Of a stretch of 64,000 bases of DNA, positions 1 through 11,112 are shown one piece after another (position 1 is the stretch's first letter; the number at the start of each line of letters is the position of its first letter). A program made the position numbers and the translations under genes. A model generated the notes under the pieces. It had not been told where the DNA came from, made no database searches, and saw only the letters and a program-made list of their open reading frames with translations. The DNA comes from Cynocephalus volans (lineage: Eukaryota > Chordata > Mammalia > Dermoptera > Cynocephalidae): NCBI RefSeq assembly GCF_027409185.1, contig NC_084465.1:28437864-28501863 (forward strand). The letters are read 5' to 3'.

Positions 1-655
1 TAAGGATTAATTTTTAGTTAGAAGAAAAATAATGAAATAAATTCCCACCCAGGTTATATTATGGATGCTCCTTCTGTGTTCCTGTCAGATCACATTCCTC
101 TCCTGCCTGGTTGAATTTTATGTTATATGACCTTATTTCTTCATAGTTTTATCCCTTATGTTGTGTTTTAACTAATATATTGTTAGTTTTCCCCTGTTTT
201 TAAGCTTTCTAAAAATGGAAGCATGTTTAGGTATTCATCTGTGGCTTGCTATTTTGCCTCAGTATTGAATTTTAGTGAATAATGCTTGTTGATGCATGTT
301 GTTTCCGGTCCTTGATTTTCACTACTGCATATTGCTCCAGTATCACTTAGCTATCTCTTCTACTGTTGATTGACATTTGTGTTGTTTCCTGTTTCTGCAG
401 AATTACTAATAGTTGAAGTTATAAATATGCATATACATGTCTCCTTTTGTACATGTGCATGAGTGTCTCTAGGGAATTTATCTGGTAATGATAGTAGTGG
501 GTCACATAGATAGGCTTTCCAATAAGTGTGTTTGAAATTGTTTGTAATAACTGTGATAACTTACATTCCCACCAGCTGTGTAGGAGAGTTCCTGTTGCTT
601 CACATCCTTGCCAGCACTTATCCGTCTATTACATTTCATTTGTAACGTGACTGTA
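1..655 (-). repeat. Old L1M-type LINE-1 fragment
   Basis: On the + strand this reads as the reverse complement of an ancient L1 3' region. It has the phrases for 'gggtcacatag', 'cattcccaccagctgtgtaggagagttcctgttgc' and 'cacatccttgccagcactt' in the order expected of a minus-strand L1 (positions about 480-630). It is heavily diverged, with no usable ORF. The first 220 bases are less certain. Subfamily is inferred only as an old L1M/L1ME type. Confidence 0.6.
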
Positions 656-659
656 GGCT

Positions 660-770
660 TTAGAGACATAGTGAGCCTGGGTTTAAATCCAGGTTATAGC
701 ATGCGACCTTGGGTTAATCATTTCAGTTTGCAGAGTTCTTGTAATGGTTAAATGATGTAATGTATTAAAA
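660..770 (+). repeat. MIR SINE remnant
   Basis: The phrase 'agcctgggtttaaatcc' followed by 'gcgaccttgggttaatcatttcagtttgc' is the core of the mammalian-wide MIR SINE in sense orientation. It is diverged and truncated. Confidence 0.55.
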
Positions 771-777
771 GACTACT

Positions 778-1105
778 GTGTTAGTCTGTTCCAGCTGCTA
801 TAAAAAACACCATAGACTGGGTGGCTTATAAACAGCAGAAATTTATTTCTCACAGTTGTGGAAGCTGGGAAGTCCAGGATCAAGACGCCAGCAGATTTGG
901 TGTTCGGTGAGAGCTTGCTTTCTAACTCACAGATGACACTTTCTCGTTGTGTCATCACATGGTGGGAGGGGTGAGAGGTCTCCCTTAGGACTCTTCCCAT
1001 TCATACAGGCTCTGCATTCATGTCCTAATTACTTTCCAAAGGCCCCACTTCCTAATACCCTTATTTTGGGGGTGAGGATTTCAACATATGAATTTGATGA
1101 ATCCA
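778..1105 (-). repeat. MLT1-type MaLR LTR
   Basis: Starts 'tgttagtctgttccagctgctat', continues with 'actgggtggcttataaacagcagaaatttatttctcacag', and ends near 'ttcaacatatgaattt'. This is the reverse complement of an MLT1 LTR (ERVL-MaLR class). It is a solo LTR with no coding content. The small ORFs crossing it are chance frames. Confidence 0.8.
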
Positions 1106-1329
1106 TATTCCGTATGCATATATATTTTGCACATACTCATCCACATATGGGCAAACTGAAGAAGAGAACACTTTCATATGTGCCTGGGAGTATTCTGTTG
1201 GTCTAGTTAAGAACAGGAATATTGAGATATGTAGGACTGTTAATCATTTTATTGAATAAACATTTAGCCCGGGAAAATTCCTTTCTGGCTTTCCTTAAAG
1301 ACAGGCAGGGATATCTTTCAGTTTTTTTG

Positions 1330-1885
1330 ACAGTTTCTTGAGGGCATCTGTGGTGGATTAAAGATGGCTTCAAGTTCTTCGACACTGTCCCTGTTAAGAA
1401 GTCCATTTTTCCTCCCTTTGAATCTGAGCTGGTCCAGATTGCTTTGATCAGCAGAGCACAACAGAAGTGACATGATGCCAGCTTCAAGAAGCCTGACAGC
1501 TTCCTCTGTTCTTGGCACCCTGAATCGTAAGTCAGCCATCAGATAAGAAGTCTGACTACCCTGCTGGGGAAAATAGGTAGAGATGCCCTGAGGTTTTATA
1601 GTGAGGGAGAGGGGCCCAACTGAATCTGGCCTTCTGCAATCTCCCCCAAGACACTGGGCCTGTGAAAGAAGCCATCGTGTACCCTCCTGCCTAGCCCAGC
1701 CACCAGAGAAATAGCGCCAGTGACCCCAGTTGATGCCACATGGAGCAGAAAAATCACCTAGTGAGCCCCGTCTGAAATTTGTGACCTGCCAAATCATAAA
1801 TCATGAAATATAACAAAATGGATGCTATTTTAAGCCACTAAATTTTGGGGTAGTTTGTTATGCAGTGGTGGATAGCTGTAAGAGC
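1330..1885 (+). repeat. Ancient LTR, family not named
   Basis: The right end reads 'taagccactaaattttggggtagtttgttatgcag', a typical end of an old mammalian LTR. Upstream are diverged pieces such as 'gatcagcagagcacaacagaagtgac' and 'gatgccacatggagcagaaa'. The same family recurs at about 58.55-59.01 kb with a matching end. The left boundary is approximate. I recognise the family pattern but cannot name it securely. Confidence 0.5.
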
Positions 1886-3110
1886 GGGTTTTAAGGATGG
1901 TGGCTGGGATAGCACAGTGCTCCATTATTTTGTTTCTGGCTAAAGTGTATTCTCCAGAAATGGAAACTCCTTGTATATGCAAGGACCAAAAGCCATTTTG
2001 ACAGTGACTTGTGGGTTTTATTTAAATCTTGAAAGCCTAAGAACTGCAGTATTTGGTATCACAGATGAGTTGTCCAACTCAGCCTCTGAAGTAGCACTAA
2101 TGTATAGATTGTAAATAGCTTAGATGATGTCCATGGCGTCAACCTCCAAATGCTTAGGATTTTTCTTTCAAATATCTTGCTTTACTTTGATTATATTCTG
2201 TTATTTGCTAGTTAAACCCTGCATGAGCATCTTCCTGTTTTTAACTAAAACATTCTTATAAAGTAGTATTTCTCTTTATTAGAGTAAAAACTACATCTTT
2301 TAAGCTTAAAGTGGGATCCTCTAGTTTTAGTGTATTAGGATTTAGTGAAAAAGTCCATGCTACACCTCTATGAATTTACAGTCTTCAAATCTCAAATATT
2401 ATCATTTTTTGGTCTCTTATCTTCATACATTTTTATTGGATTTCTAATAAAACAATTAGTTATCCTTATCTGCATTTTTTTTGAGTTTCTAATAATGTTT
2501 TTTTTGAGGCTTGGACATCACTATATAGGATGAAATAATTTTGTGTTCCATACGCTGTCTGATCCTTGCATTCTGTTGGGCTTTTCATTCAGAGCGGCCT
2601 GTTGGGATGATGGCGTGAGCCTCTCTCTGCCTTCCCCCTGATTTATAGATACTCCCCAAATGATTTCTCACTGGCAGGAATCCTGCAAGTCCTCCTAGCC
2701 TTTCCCTTTCCCTCTCTCAGAGGGATTTAAGACTTCTCTTAAAGTCTCAGTTCCTGCCTTGGGTCCTTGTTCAAATAGCACAGAACCAAATTAGTTAAGA
2801 ACCATAAATCTGCATCCAACAGACTTTGGGCATTCCCTCTGCCAGGTAATACCTGCTAAACTCACTACTCAATCAAATCAAATCCACCAGAGAGGCCATT
2901 GGCATAGAATGGATGAGCATTCCTGGTGATTCTGCTGTCTATCCCAGTCCCCTGTCTTCAAAGCAACACCTTTAGAGAACATATTTTCAAGTTCTTTTTA
3001 CTCCCTTATGGATCATGTAGTAGAGTTCAGGGTGACTCCAGGCCAAGCTCACTAAGTTTTTTTCCCCAGGAAACTTTAAAAAACAAGCAAACACAATCCT
3101 TTTTGTTCTG
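1886..3110. other. Unassigned intergenic sequence
   Basis: AT-rich sequence without a recognisable gene, RNA or clear repeat. A T-rich stretch (about 2380-2510) gives a small hydrophobic ORF that I regard as chance. Confidence 0.5.
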
Positions 3111-3114
3111 AAAA

Positions 3115-3620
3115 TGTTCAAACATATACAACATAAAGAGAATAGAAAAGTAACCGCCCCCCCCCAGGGAGAAATTGGTAAAGGGCCACAAAAAATGTTT
3201 ACACTGTGTACTGATAAAACTTAAAAAAAAAAAAAGAGAAAAGTTACCCCCCTGTGCTCATTACTCAGCTTAACAATGATCAATACATGTCCAGTGTGGT
3301 TTTATCCAGATTCCTAGCCACTTCTACCTCTAGCTTCTCCCCCACCAACCCACTGGATTATTTTGGAGCAAACCCGAGACATCATATTTTATTTGTAAAT
3401 ACTTCAGTATCTACTTATAAAAGATAAATAATTCTTTTTTAACCATAATATTACATCATGTCTACAATAGTTATCAATAATTTTAGGAAACAGTTTAAAG
3501 TATCACAAGAAAATAACTTGAGCCCATATAATATTATTAATGTAGGTTTGATTCGCTTTATTACCTATCCTTATTCATACAGTGTGAAATCATACAGCAA
3601 TTTACCTTCATTCACTTGAC
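3115..3620 (-). repeat. Ancient L1M 3' UTR-like fragment
   Basis: Phrases such as 'gtgctcattactcagcttaacaatgatcaa' and 'ggattattttggagcaaacccgagacatcat' are typical of old L1M 3' untranslated regions. Orientation is inferred from other L1M pieces in the window. It is interrupted by a small A-tailed insertion at 3166-3236. Confidence 0.5.
3166..3236 (+). mobile_element. Very short 5'-truncated L1 3' tip with TSD
   Basis: About 55 bases ('ggtaaagggccacaaa...gataaaactt') end in an A13 tract. They are flanked by near-identical copies of AGAAAAGTAACC (3144-3155) and AGAAAAGTTACC (3237-3248). The body resembles the 3' UTR end of the lineage-specific L1 at 54287-54362 ('gtaaagggcataaag'). I infer an extremely truncated L1 insertion. 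Confidence 0.5.
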
Positions 3621-3904
3621 ATGAACTACTGAAAGATATGTAAGACTCACCTACAAACTGTTTTCTACATGGTCACCTTCTTTATATTAGCATTAAATAA
3701 GCTCAATTTGAGCACTAATCTCTCGGGGAAGAAACTCTGTTGTTGACACATCTCCACCCAGGGAAAGCTGTACTAAATATCTATCCCTTAGTTGCCCATC
3801 TTTGTAAAGCCAATTCCCCATCCATATCAAAATATTCACATCAAAAATATTCCTTTCAGTCCCTATCTTAAAAAATAAAAAAACTATTGCTATCAAAAGA
3901 ATTT

Positions 3905-5170
3905 AAAATCAGCTTTTTTGAGGTATAATTTACATACAATAAAATTGACCTATTTTAAGTGGACAATTCAATGAATTTTGAAAAATTATATGCAATCATG
4001 TAAAAGCAATCACAATAAAGATATAAAAAATTACATCATTCCAAAAAGTTTTCACATGCTCCACCAATACACTACCATTTGATACATGGTAATGACTAAT
4101 ATGCTATCACTATAAGTTTTGCCTTTTCTAGAATTTCATATAAATGGAATCTTTCGTATCTGATTTATTTCACTTAGCATAATGCTTTTGTGATTCATTG
4201 CCTGTATCAGTAGTTTGTTCCTTTTTATTGTTCAGTGTTATTCCATCATAAAAACACACCACAACTTGTTTATCCATTTACTGGTTAATGAATACATAGG
4301 TTGTTTCCAGTTTTTGGTTATTCTGAATAAATCTTCCATGAACATTGGAGTATAAGTCTCTGTGTAGATCTATGTTTTCATTTCTCTTGGGTAAATACCC
4401 AGGAGTGGGAGTGCTGGGCCATATGGTAAGTGTATGTTTAACTTTATAAGAAACTTCCAAACTGTTTTTCCAAACTGTTATAAGAAAGTTCCAAACTGTT
4501 TTAGTGGCTGAATCAATTTGCATTCCCTCCAGAAAAGCATGAAACTTCCAGTTTCTCCACATTCTTGACAACTGTCAATATTTAATTTTAGCCACGAGTA
4601 GAGATGGTGTAGTAGTATCTCATGATTTCTCTAACGAGCATATAAATTTTATACAGAAAGTTACAAACATTCTATTTGGATCTTTTGCTCATTTAAAAAA
4701 TTGTGTTGTTTGTCTTTTTATTGTTGAGCCATAAGATATATTTTTATTCTGGACACAGTCTCTTATCAGATATAAATATTACAATTTTTTTCTCTAAGTG
4801 TGTGGCTTATCTTTTCATTTTGCCAACAGTAATTTTTGAACAGCAAAAGTTTAAATTTTGATAACATCCAATTCATCAACTTTTCTCTTAGAGATTGTGG
4901 TCTTGTGTCCTATTAAAAAAAATCTTTGCCTAACCCAAGGTCAGTAAGATTTTCTCCTGTTCTCTTCTAGAAAGTTTAGAGTTTTAGCTTTTACGTTTGG
5001 GTCTATGATCCATTTTGAGTTAATTTTTGTATACGATATGACATAAGTATTGAAGTTCACTTTTAATTTTACATATGGGTATTTAATTTTTATAGCACCA
5101 GTTTTGAAAAGGTTATTATTTCCCTGTTTAATTGTCTTGTCACCTTTGATGAAAATTAATTGAACATACT
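3905..5170 (-). repeat. L1M 3' half, left part (interrupted)
   Basis: Reverse complement of an old L1: 3' UTR ('cttttttgaggtataatttacatacaataaa') at 3913-3943, then the ORF2 3' region ('cttgggtaaatacccaggagtgggagtgctgggcca', about 4388-4423), then further ORF2 sequence to 'tgaaaattaattgaacata'. It contains many stops. It is broken at 5170 by a mariner-like MITE that itself contains an L1 derivative, and it resumes at about 6697. Confidence 0.8.
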
Positions 5171-5231
5171 TCAAAACGTTAGTGGAAAGATTCGTGTTAT
5201 CTTTTTATTCTATTTTCTCCATGAAGTTTTT
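5168..5231. mobile_element. Mariner-like MITE, left half
   Basis: 'acttcaaaacgttagtggaaag' matches the terminal inverted repeat of the complete MITE at 26520-26609 ('acttcaaaatgtttgtgg'). The other half lies at 6670-6697. The split was made by the L1-derived insertion at 5232-6669. Confidence 0.65.
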
Positions 5232-6669
5232 TTTTAATTGAATCATAGTTGATTATACATATTTTGGGGATTCAATGTTGACATATGTTGATCAAATCAA
5301 TATTATTAGTATGTATATTGTTACAAATTGTACTTATTCTTTATGCCCCTTGTCCAATCTCTCCCCATCCCTTTCTCCCTCCCCTCTCCACCCTCTAATT
5401 ACCCTAGATTTCTTCTCTCCCTCTGAAAGAGTAATGGTTACTCTGTTGATTTGTTGCCTAGATGATCTAAGGCCAAAAGCTGTGTTCAGGTCCCCTAATA
5501 TTATCATAGAGCGTATGCTTCTTTTGTCACTCTGGAATGGGCTTTGTGGAGAGAGACATCGTCTTCTTTTCTTTGGTCTCTACTGGTGACTCTCCTTGTG
5601 TCAATGTACTCCAGTGGCTGGCAGACCATTGGTGTGGTGGTTGTGACCTCTAGCCACTTTTGCAGCAGCTGTGGTTACTGTGGTGGCTGTGGTGGGCCAC
5701 CCACACTGAGGTGATATTTTTGGCATGCTCCTTGGTGGTGGTGGTGTGCCTGGTGGTGGCGGGGGAGGTGCTGGCATTGTGCCTGGCTGGATGTGGGAGT
5801 GGGGTCCTGTGGCGGCAGAGGTGCTGGTGGTGTGCCTTGGCTGGAACTAGTTTTTTGTCCTCTGCTTCTAAAACAGGGGGAACTTCCTGTGGGAACCAGT
5901 GTTTGAGGGGTGTGGTTGAGCTAAATTGCAGCTTTGCTGCTGTTTCCCTAGGGAAGACTTTTTGTGCAGTTCAGGGTTTAATGGTTGACCTTATAGGTAC
6001 TTCCGGCTCTCCAGAGACCGGGTGCACCTGGGTTGTGTAGGAACTCTGATCTGGACCTGAGTCTTTTCACTGAATTGCACCCCGTGCAATTCTGCATTCC
6101 CGACCAGTCTCCTCTGAGTGGTCCTGTGCTGATTGGGGGGCGGATGGGCTGTCCTTGCTGTGTCCCAGTGTTCCCCTGGTGGGCATGTCTCCCCCACCAC
6201 CCATGCTCCAAACATTTCCCATGGGATGGGCCCTGTGCAGGTCCCTTGCGATGACTCACTGGCCTCTGAATGGCTTCCCTTTTTCAGCTGTTCTGGCTCC
6301 TTGCTCCTGTGGGTCCACGGGAACCCTATTAGTGGTCTTGCTGTCCTGGGGACCACCAAGGCTCTCTTCTCCCCTGCTGCCTCCAAGCAATTCCATCCGA
6401 TCACACAGCTGTGGCTTCTGACGGCTCCTGCTCCATGCGCTCAGCAGTTCCAGCCTTAAAGCGGCCACGGCCTGAAACACTCCGAGCAGTTTTTTCTTTC
6501 TCTCATTGTGGCTTCTCTCACCTTCATGAACTCCGTAGGTGTCTCTTCCTTTTCCGCTGAGCTCCAGGGCCCCAGCTTGGCTCTTGTTACATTTTTATAA
6601 TTGTAAATTGGTTGATTTATGGGAGAGAGTGACACTGGGGACCATCTATTCCACCATCTTGACCAGAAC
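5232..6669 (-). mobile_element. ORF-less L1 derivative (5'UTR + EN scrap + 3'UTR)
   Basis: About 1.44 kb on the minus strand. A T-rich (poly-A) end is at 5227-5235, followed by L1 3' UTR (about 5232-5436). Next is a scrap (about 5437-5506) that translates to an L1 endonuclease-domain segment (GDLNT...RSSRQQIN). Then comes L1 5' UTR (about 5507-6669), whose far end is a YY1-like L1 start (CAAGATGGT). The flanking TSD is TCTCCATGAAGTTTTT (5216-5231) and TCTCCATGAACTTTTT (6670-6685), one mismatch. ORF1 and nearly all ORF2 are absent. The source was probably already deleted or spliced, because the 5' end is retained. A related element is at 46701-48220. Confidence 0.75.
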
Positions 6670-6697
6670 TCTCCATGAACTTTTTGAAGTATCCTCA
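6670..6697. mobile_element. Mariner-like MITE, right half
   Basis: 'catgaactttttgaagtatcctcatata' is the right terminal inverted repeat, matching the element at 26581-26608. It adjoins the resumed L1M at 'tatgtgtgtgtctatttctg', consistent with a TA target site. Confidence 0.65.
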
Positions 6698-6885
6698 TAT
6701 ATGTGTGTGTCTATTTCTGAAGACTCCATTCTGTTTCACTGATCTATATGTCTAACTTTAGTCAATGCCATACTGTCTTGATTGCTGTAGCTGTATAGTA
6801 AAATATGCAAATTTCTACAAAAAATCTTGCTAGGATGGTTATTGGAATTGCACTGAATCTATAGATCAAGTTGGGAGAAATAGGA
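6697..6885 (-). repeat. L1M, right part of interrupted copy
   Basis: 'gtgtgtctatttctgaagactccattctgtttcactgatctatatgtctaac' continues the L1 ORF2 reverse complement that stopped at 5170, showing that the MITE plus the L1 derivative are insertions into one old L1M. Confidence 0.75.
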
Positions 6886-7110
6886 GTAGATTAAAGCAGT
6901 CATCTTGAGGGTTGTCATCACCAAGTTGCTGCTCCAACTCTACTATCTCTTCTAAAACTCAAGATAGAATGATTGGGTATCTGTCCAAATTTTATGTCTC
7001 TACTTGGTATGTCTTGACCAAGTGCTAATGAGTCTTCAGCCTTGCTTAATAAGACAGGGTGAGATATCTTCCCAGAAGTTCATAAGGACGAATGTCAAAA
7101 TTTGAATGTA
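6886..7110. other. Unassigned intergenic sequence
   Basis: No gene or clear repeat recognised. Confidence 0.4.
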
Positions 7111-7117
7111 TGCTAAT

Positions 7118-7250
7118 GGTATTCAATCATTCATTCTACACATATTGATTAAGGGTACACTGTGTGTCAGGTTCTGTTCTAGATGTTGGGGTTGCAACAT
7201 TTAAGAAAGCAGATAAATATCCCTGTCCTAAGAAAGCCTATATTCTAGCC
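7118..7250 (-). repeat. L2 3' end, reversed
   Basis: 'ttcattctacacatattgattaagggtacactgtgtgtcaggttctgttctagatgttggggttgc...cctgtcctaagaaagcctatattcta' is the reverse complement of the L2 LINE 3' end. It is diverged. A second copy lies at 9875-10010. Confidence 0.6.
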
Positions 7251-7299
7251 CTGTGGAAAACCACCACTATATAGGCTTGATTAAAAGTAGAGCCTTAAA

Positions 7300-9235
7300 A
7301 ATTATTTTTCTATATCCTTACCTAGTACTATCTTTTCTAAGAATTTGTCTGAAGAAAATAATCAGAGATGTCAAAAATTTATGTAAAAATGTTCATTGCA
7401 GCATTTATGATAGCGAGCTCCAGGAAAAAAAATGTAAATATTTAATGATAGGGGAATAATCATATAACTGGTGATATATACGTTAAATTAAATACTATGT
7501 AATCATTAAAAATTTAAACTTTAGAAGACTATAAACCACCAGATAGATAATTTAGAAAGTCAAATAATTTTCTAGTAAGGTTGAACCAAGTTACATGTCT
7601 ACCAGCAGTGTTTGAGAGTATCCATCTAGCTTTAACCTTGTTGCAGTGAGTACTTTAAAAAACCAGGATGTGAAATAATCTAAGTGTGTGTATAACATAC
7701 AGTAAAGCCAGTTTCGATGGCAGAAATGGTATCTCATTTTAATTTACAATTCTTTGATTACTATGACACTGAATATTTGTTCATTAGTTTAGGTGATTTT
7801 TAAAAAAATTTCTTTTGTGAACTGTTTTTCTTTTTAAAGAGAATTTGGGTAAATATGAAGAGTTTGATTTGTTAAGAAGTTACCTGGTTGGTGAGGTTTT
7901 TGTTCTTTTATTAAGAAATTTATTTATTGTGCCACAATGTGGTTTATGAAAGATACATTAAAATTAAAATTATACTTTAAAGAAATATTTTGAAATACTT
8001 TGAAATTTTAAAATATTCTTTTGGTTTACTGGGAAAGTTAGTAATTTACTTTGAAATACTTTAACTGGGGAAAGCTTACATCCAGACTAATTTGAATAGT
8101 AAATATTTATTATTCTTTTCCCATATTTCTTTGTTGTTTAAAAAGTCTGTTATTAGGCAGGGCATTGGTTGTTGTGTTGTTGATTTTGCTTATTGTCTTA
8201 GATATTTTGAAATATGTACTTCTCGCATATTTAAGCACTATATATTTAACTGCTCTACTCTTCCCATTCTTGGAAGCATCTACTTCTATAACTTTTGACA
8301 TTACATTTTTGATTTGAGAAATAAAAAGTAAAACAAATAAGCTAGGGCCAAAAGAAAATTGTTAAGTGTGCAGCTAAGAAATGGGAAGCATTCACCATCT
8401 GTTAGTAAATTGCTTTTCTAAAATACAATGACAGGATGTGGAAACATACTACATTATTGTGTACAAGCACAGGGTTTGGAGATAGCTTCTTGACTTTCCA
8501 ACTCAATCATTTGCCAGGAACTCGAATCCCAACATAATTTGAAAAAGCAGAGGGAGGGGAAGGGGAATCTGTTCAGAGAGAGAGAAAGCAGATAGCTCTA
8601 GCAAACCCAAAGAGTTAGGAGTTAGTATAACACATCTGGGAAATAGGAGAGATGGCTCTTGGGGTGTTGGTGTTGAAGAAAGTTGAGGAAAACTGGCTGG
8701 AAAAGGTAGGACCAGATCACAAAACCCTTAGACATCGTGCTGAGGAGTTTGAAAGTCGTTCTGTAGGTAATTGATAACAATGGAAGAATACATGTTTAGA
8801 CATAATGAAAATAATATTTAAAAATATTGTTTGGTCTTGGTTTTTTTCATAACCAGGCTGTGAATGGTTCTTACTTTATATCTGAGTTTCTCCCTTTCCC
8901 TTCACACCACTTATGTTTGCTCCAATGAGTATGACCAAAGCAAACAGAATGGTTCCAAGCACCACACACTTAAGCAGAAGGAAATTTAATGTTTCTTACA
9001 AAAAGGATGTCTGTTACAACCCAAAATATTGCAGAGGCCAGCAAAAATGGGTTCTATTTTGTGGCAGTTTCAGTGGACTGTCAGTGTCTGATCCTTCCTC
9101 ACTCTAGTCTTGCCAGTTGCAAGATCCTGGATGGATTGCCATCCATCCCCAGAGTTCTTCTAAGGAAGGACTCAGAAGCTCCTTTGATAGTGTGGTGACA
9201 AGGACCCTATACACACTTACCCTGGTGATTCTGAG
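7300..9235. other. Mostly unassigned intergenic sequence
   Basis: AT-rich, no gene. A piece at about 8695-8800 ('aggaccagatcacaaaacccttagacatcgtgctgaggag') resembles an ancient mammalian interspersed repeat also seen near 57 kb, but the family name is uncertain. Nothing else is supportable. Confidence 0.4.
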
Positions 9236-9279
9236 TTTCTTTGTTTGGATTATTAAAAATTAACTTCTGTGGAACTAGG

Positions 9280-9575
9280 AGGCTCTCACTTAAAACAGTA
9301 GAAGAATTCAGCCACCTGCTATGGCACTGACATCTGGTGAGTGCCTTCTTGCTCCATCCTGACATGGAGGACATCACATGGTGAGAGGGTAGGAGCATGC
9401 CTACTTGGGTCTCTCTTCCTCTTATAAAGCAACCAATTCCATCATGGGGGCCCCACCTTGATGATCTAATCTAATCCTGATTAATTTCCTAAGGCCCCAC
9501 GTCCAATCAACATGAATTTGGGGATTAAATTTTGAACATATGAAATCTGGGGGATGCATTCAAACCATAGCAGCA
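9280..9575 (-). repeat. MLT1-like MaLR LTR, partial
   Basis: 'gacatctggtgagtgccttcttgctccat...cacatggtgagagggta', 'tcttataaagcaacc', 'ggggccccacctt' and a terminal 'gaacatatgaaatctgggggatgcattcaaaccatagca' follow the reversed MLT1 layout. The first part of the LTR is badly eroded. Confidence 0.65.
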
Positions 9576-9874
9576 AACAAGAAAGGGCTATTAAACTCCA
9601 TTCTTGGTTGTATTTTAGGCAGAAGAGAAAGGTCTCGGATGGGCTGGTCCATTGCTTCATTGAGTAGCATCTCCTCTGTGAATAGGAGGGAGGTACTCAA
9701 GATTAAAGAATAGAGAGGATGTAGATGATCCTGCTGTTCTTGTTTGGTTGAGACATTCCTCTGATATTTCACTGGTCTGATAACCAGGGTGATTTCCCTG
9801 GTTTCAAAAGGCCACAGTTAAAGAAGGTGGTGCCCTTTCAGAAGGAAAAACATTTGAGTGCATGTTAATATTAT

Positions 9875-10010
9875 GCAACCATTCATCCAAATTATTTATT
9901 AATAGTATACTATGTGCCAGGTGCTGTTTTAGATGCTGGTGCATTTAGCAAAACAGATAAAAATCAAGGCTCTAATAATTCCTATATTTTAGTTTTGTGT
10001 AGAACCACCA
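9875..10010 (-). repeat. L2 3' end, reversed
   Basis: 'ccattcatccaaattatttattaatagtatactatgtgccaggtgctgttttagatgctgg' is the reversed L2 3' end, parallel to the copy at 7118-7250. Confidence 0.6.
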
Positions 10011-10074
10011 GTATGTATGATTGGTTAAGAAAAGAAAGAAAATGAAAACAAAAGAGAGCAGTGGGTAGAAACTT

Positions 10075-11080
10075 TTGTGCTTTAATAAATACCATTGGCA
10101 AGTGAAAAGATAACCATAGGATGAGAGAAAATATTTGAAAATCATATGTTTGGTATCATATATATTGAATAAACATACCTAGAATATATAAACAACTCAG
10201 TAATAAAAAGACAAATGCTCTAATTTAAGAATGGGCAAATGATTTAGATAGACATTTATCCAGAGAAGATATACAAACAGCTGACAAGCACATGAAAAGG
10301 TGCTCAACATCATGAGCCATCATGGAAATGCAAATCAAAACCACAATGAACTACCACTTCATACCCACTAGGATAACTATAATAAAAAAGACAGACAACA
10401 GCAAGTGTTGGCAAGGATGTGGAGAAATCAGAACCTCATACTCTGCTGGTGGGACTTTAAAGTGGTGCAGCCACCATGGAAAATAGTTTGGCAGTTCTTC
10501 AACAGATTAAACATAGTGTTTCCATGTGACTCAGCAATTCTACTCCAAAGTATATGCCCAAGAGAAATGAAATTATATGTCCTCACAAAAACATGTACAC
10601 AAATGTTTATAGCAGTATTATTCATAATGTCTAAAAGTGGAAACAAGGAAATGTCTACTGAGTGATGAGTGGACGAGTAAAATGTGGTATATCCATATAA
10701 TGGAATACTTTTTGGCAATAATAAGGAATGAAGTACTGACACATACTACAACATTATGAACCTTGAGAACATAATGCCAAGTGAAAGAAGCCAGACACAA
10801 AAGGCCACATATTGTATGATTCCATTTATATGAAGTGTGCAGAACAGGCAAATCCTTAGAGACAGAAAGTAGATTAATGCTTGACTAGGGCTGAGGTTGT
10901 GGGGAGAGGGGAAATGGGAAATGACTACTAATGGGTTTGGAGTTTGTTTTTGGGGTGATGAAAGTGTTCTGAAATTGATGTAATAGTTGCACAACTCTGT
11001 GAGTATATTAAAAACTATTGAATTGTACACTGTAAATGGCTGAATTGTATTGCATGTGAACTATATCTCAGTAAAGCTGA
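10075..11080 (+). repeat. L1MB-like 3' end
   Basis: Sense-strand L1: 'agaagatatacaaacagctgacaagcacatgaaaaggtgctcaacatcat' through 'ctactccaaagtatatgcccaagagaaatgaaa', then 3' UTR 'gggtttggagtttgtttttggggtgatgaaagtgttctg' and 'gtgaactatatctcagtaaagctg'. ORF2 is broken by frameshifts and stops. It ends beside a (TG)n tract. Confidence 0.85.
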
Positions 11081-11082
<2 letters not shown>

Positions 11083-11111
<29 letters not shown>

Positions 11112-11112
11112 A
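11083..11112 (+). repeat. (TG)n microsatellite
   Basis: Uninterrupted TG dinucleotides directly after the L1MB 3' end, in the position of its former tail. Confidence 0.9.

Noticed and set aside
7118-10010. Similar segments at 7.1 and 9.9 kb looked like a segmental duplication
   Set aside because: Both are independent reversed L2 3' ends; flanking similarity is weak.
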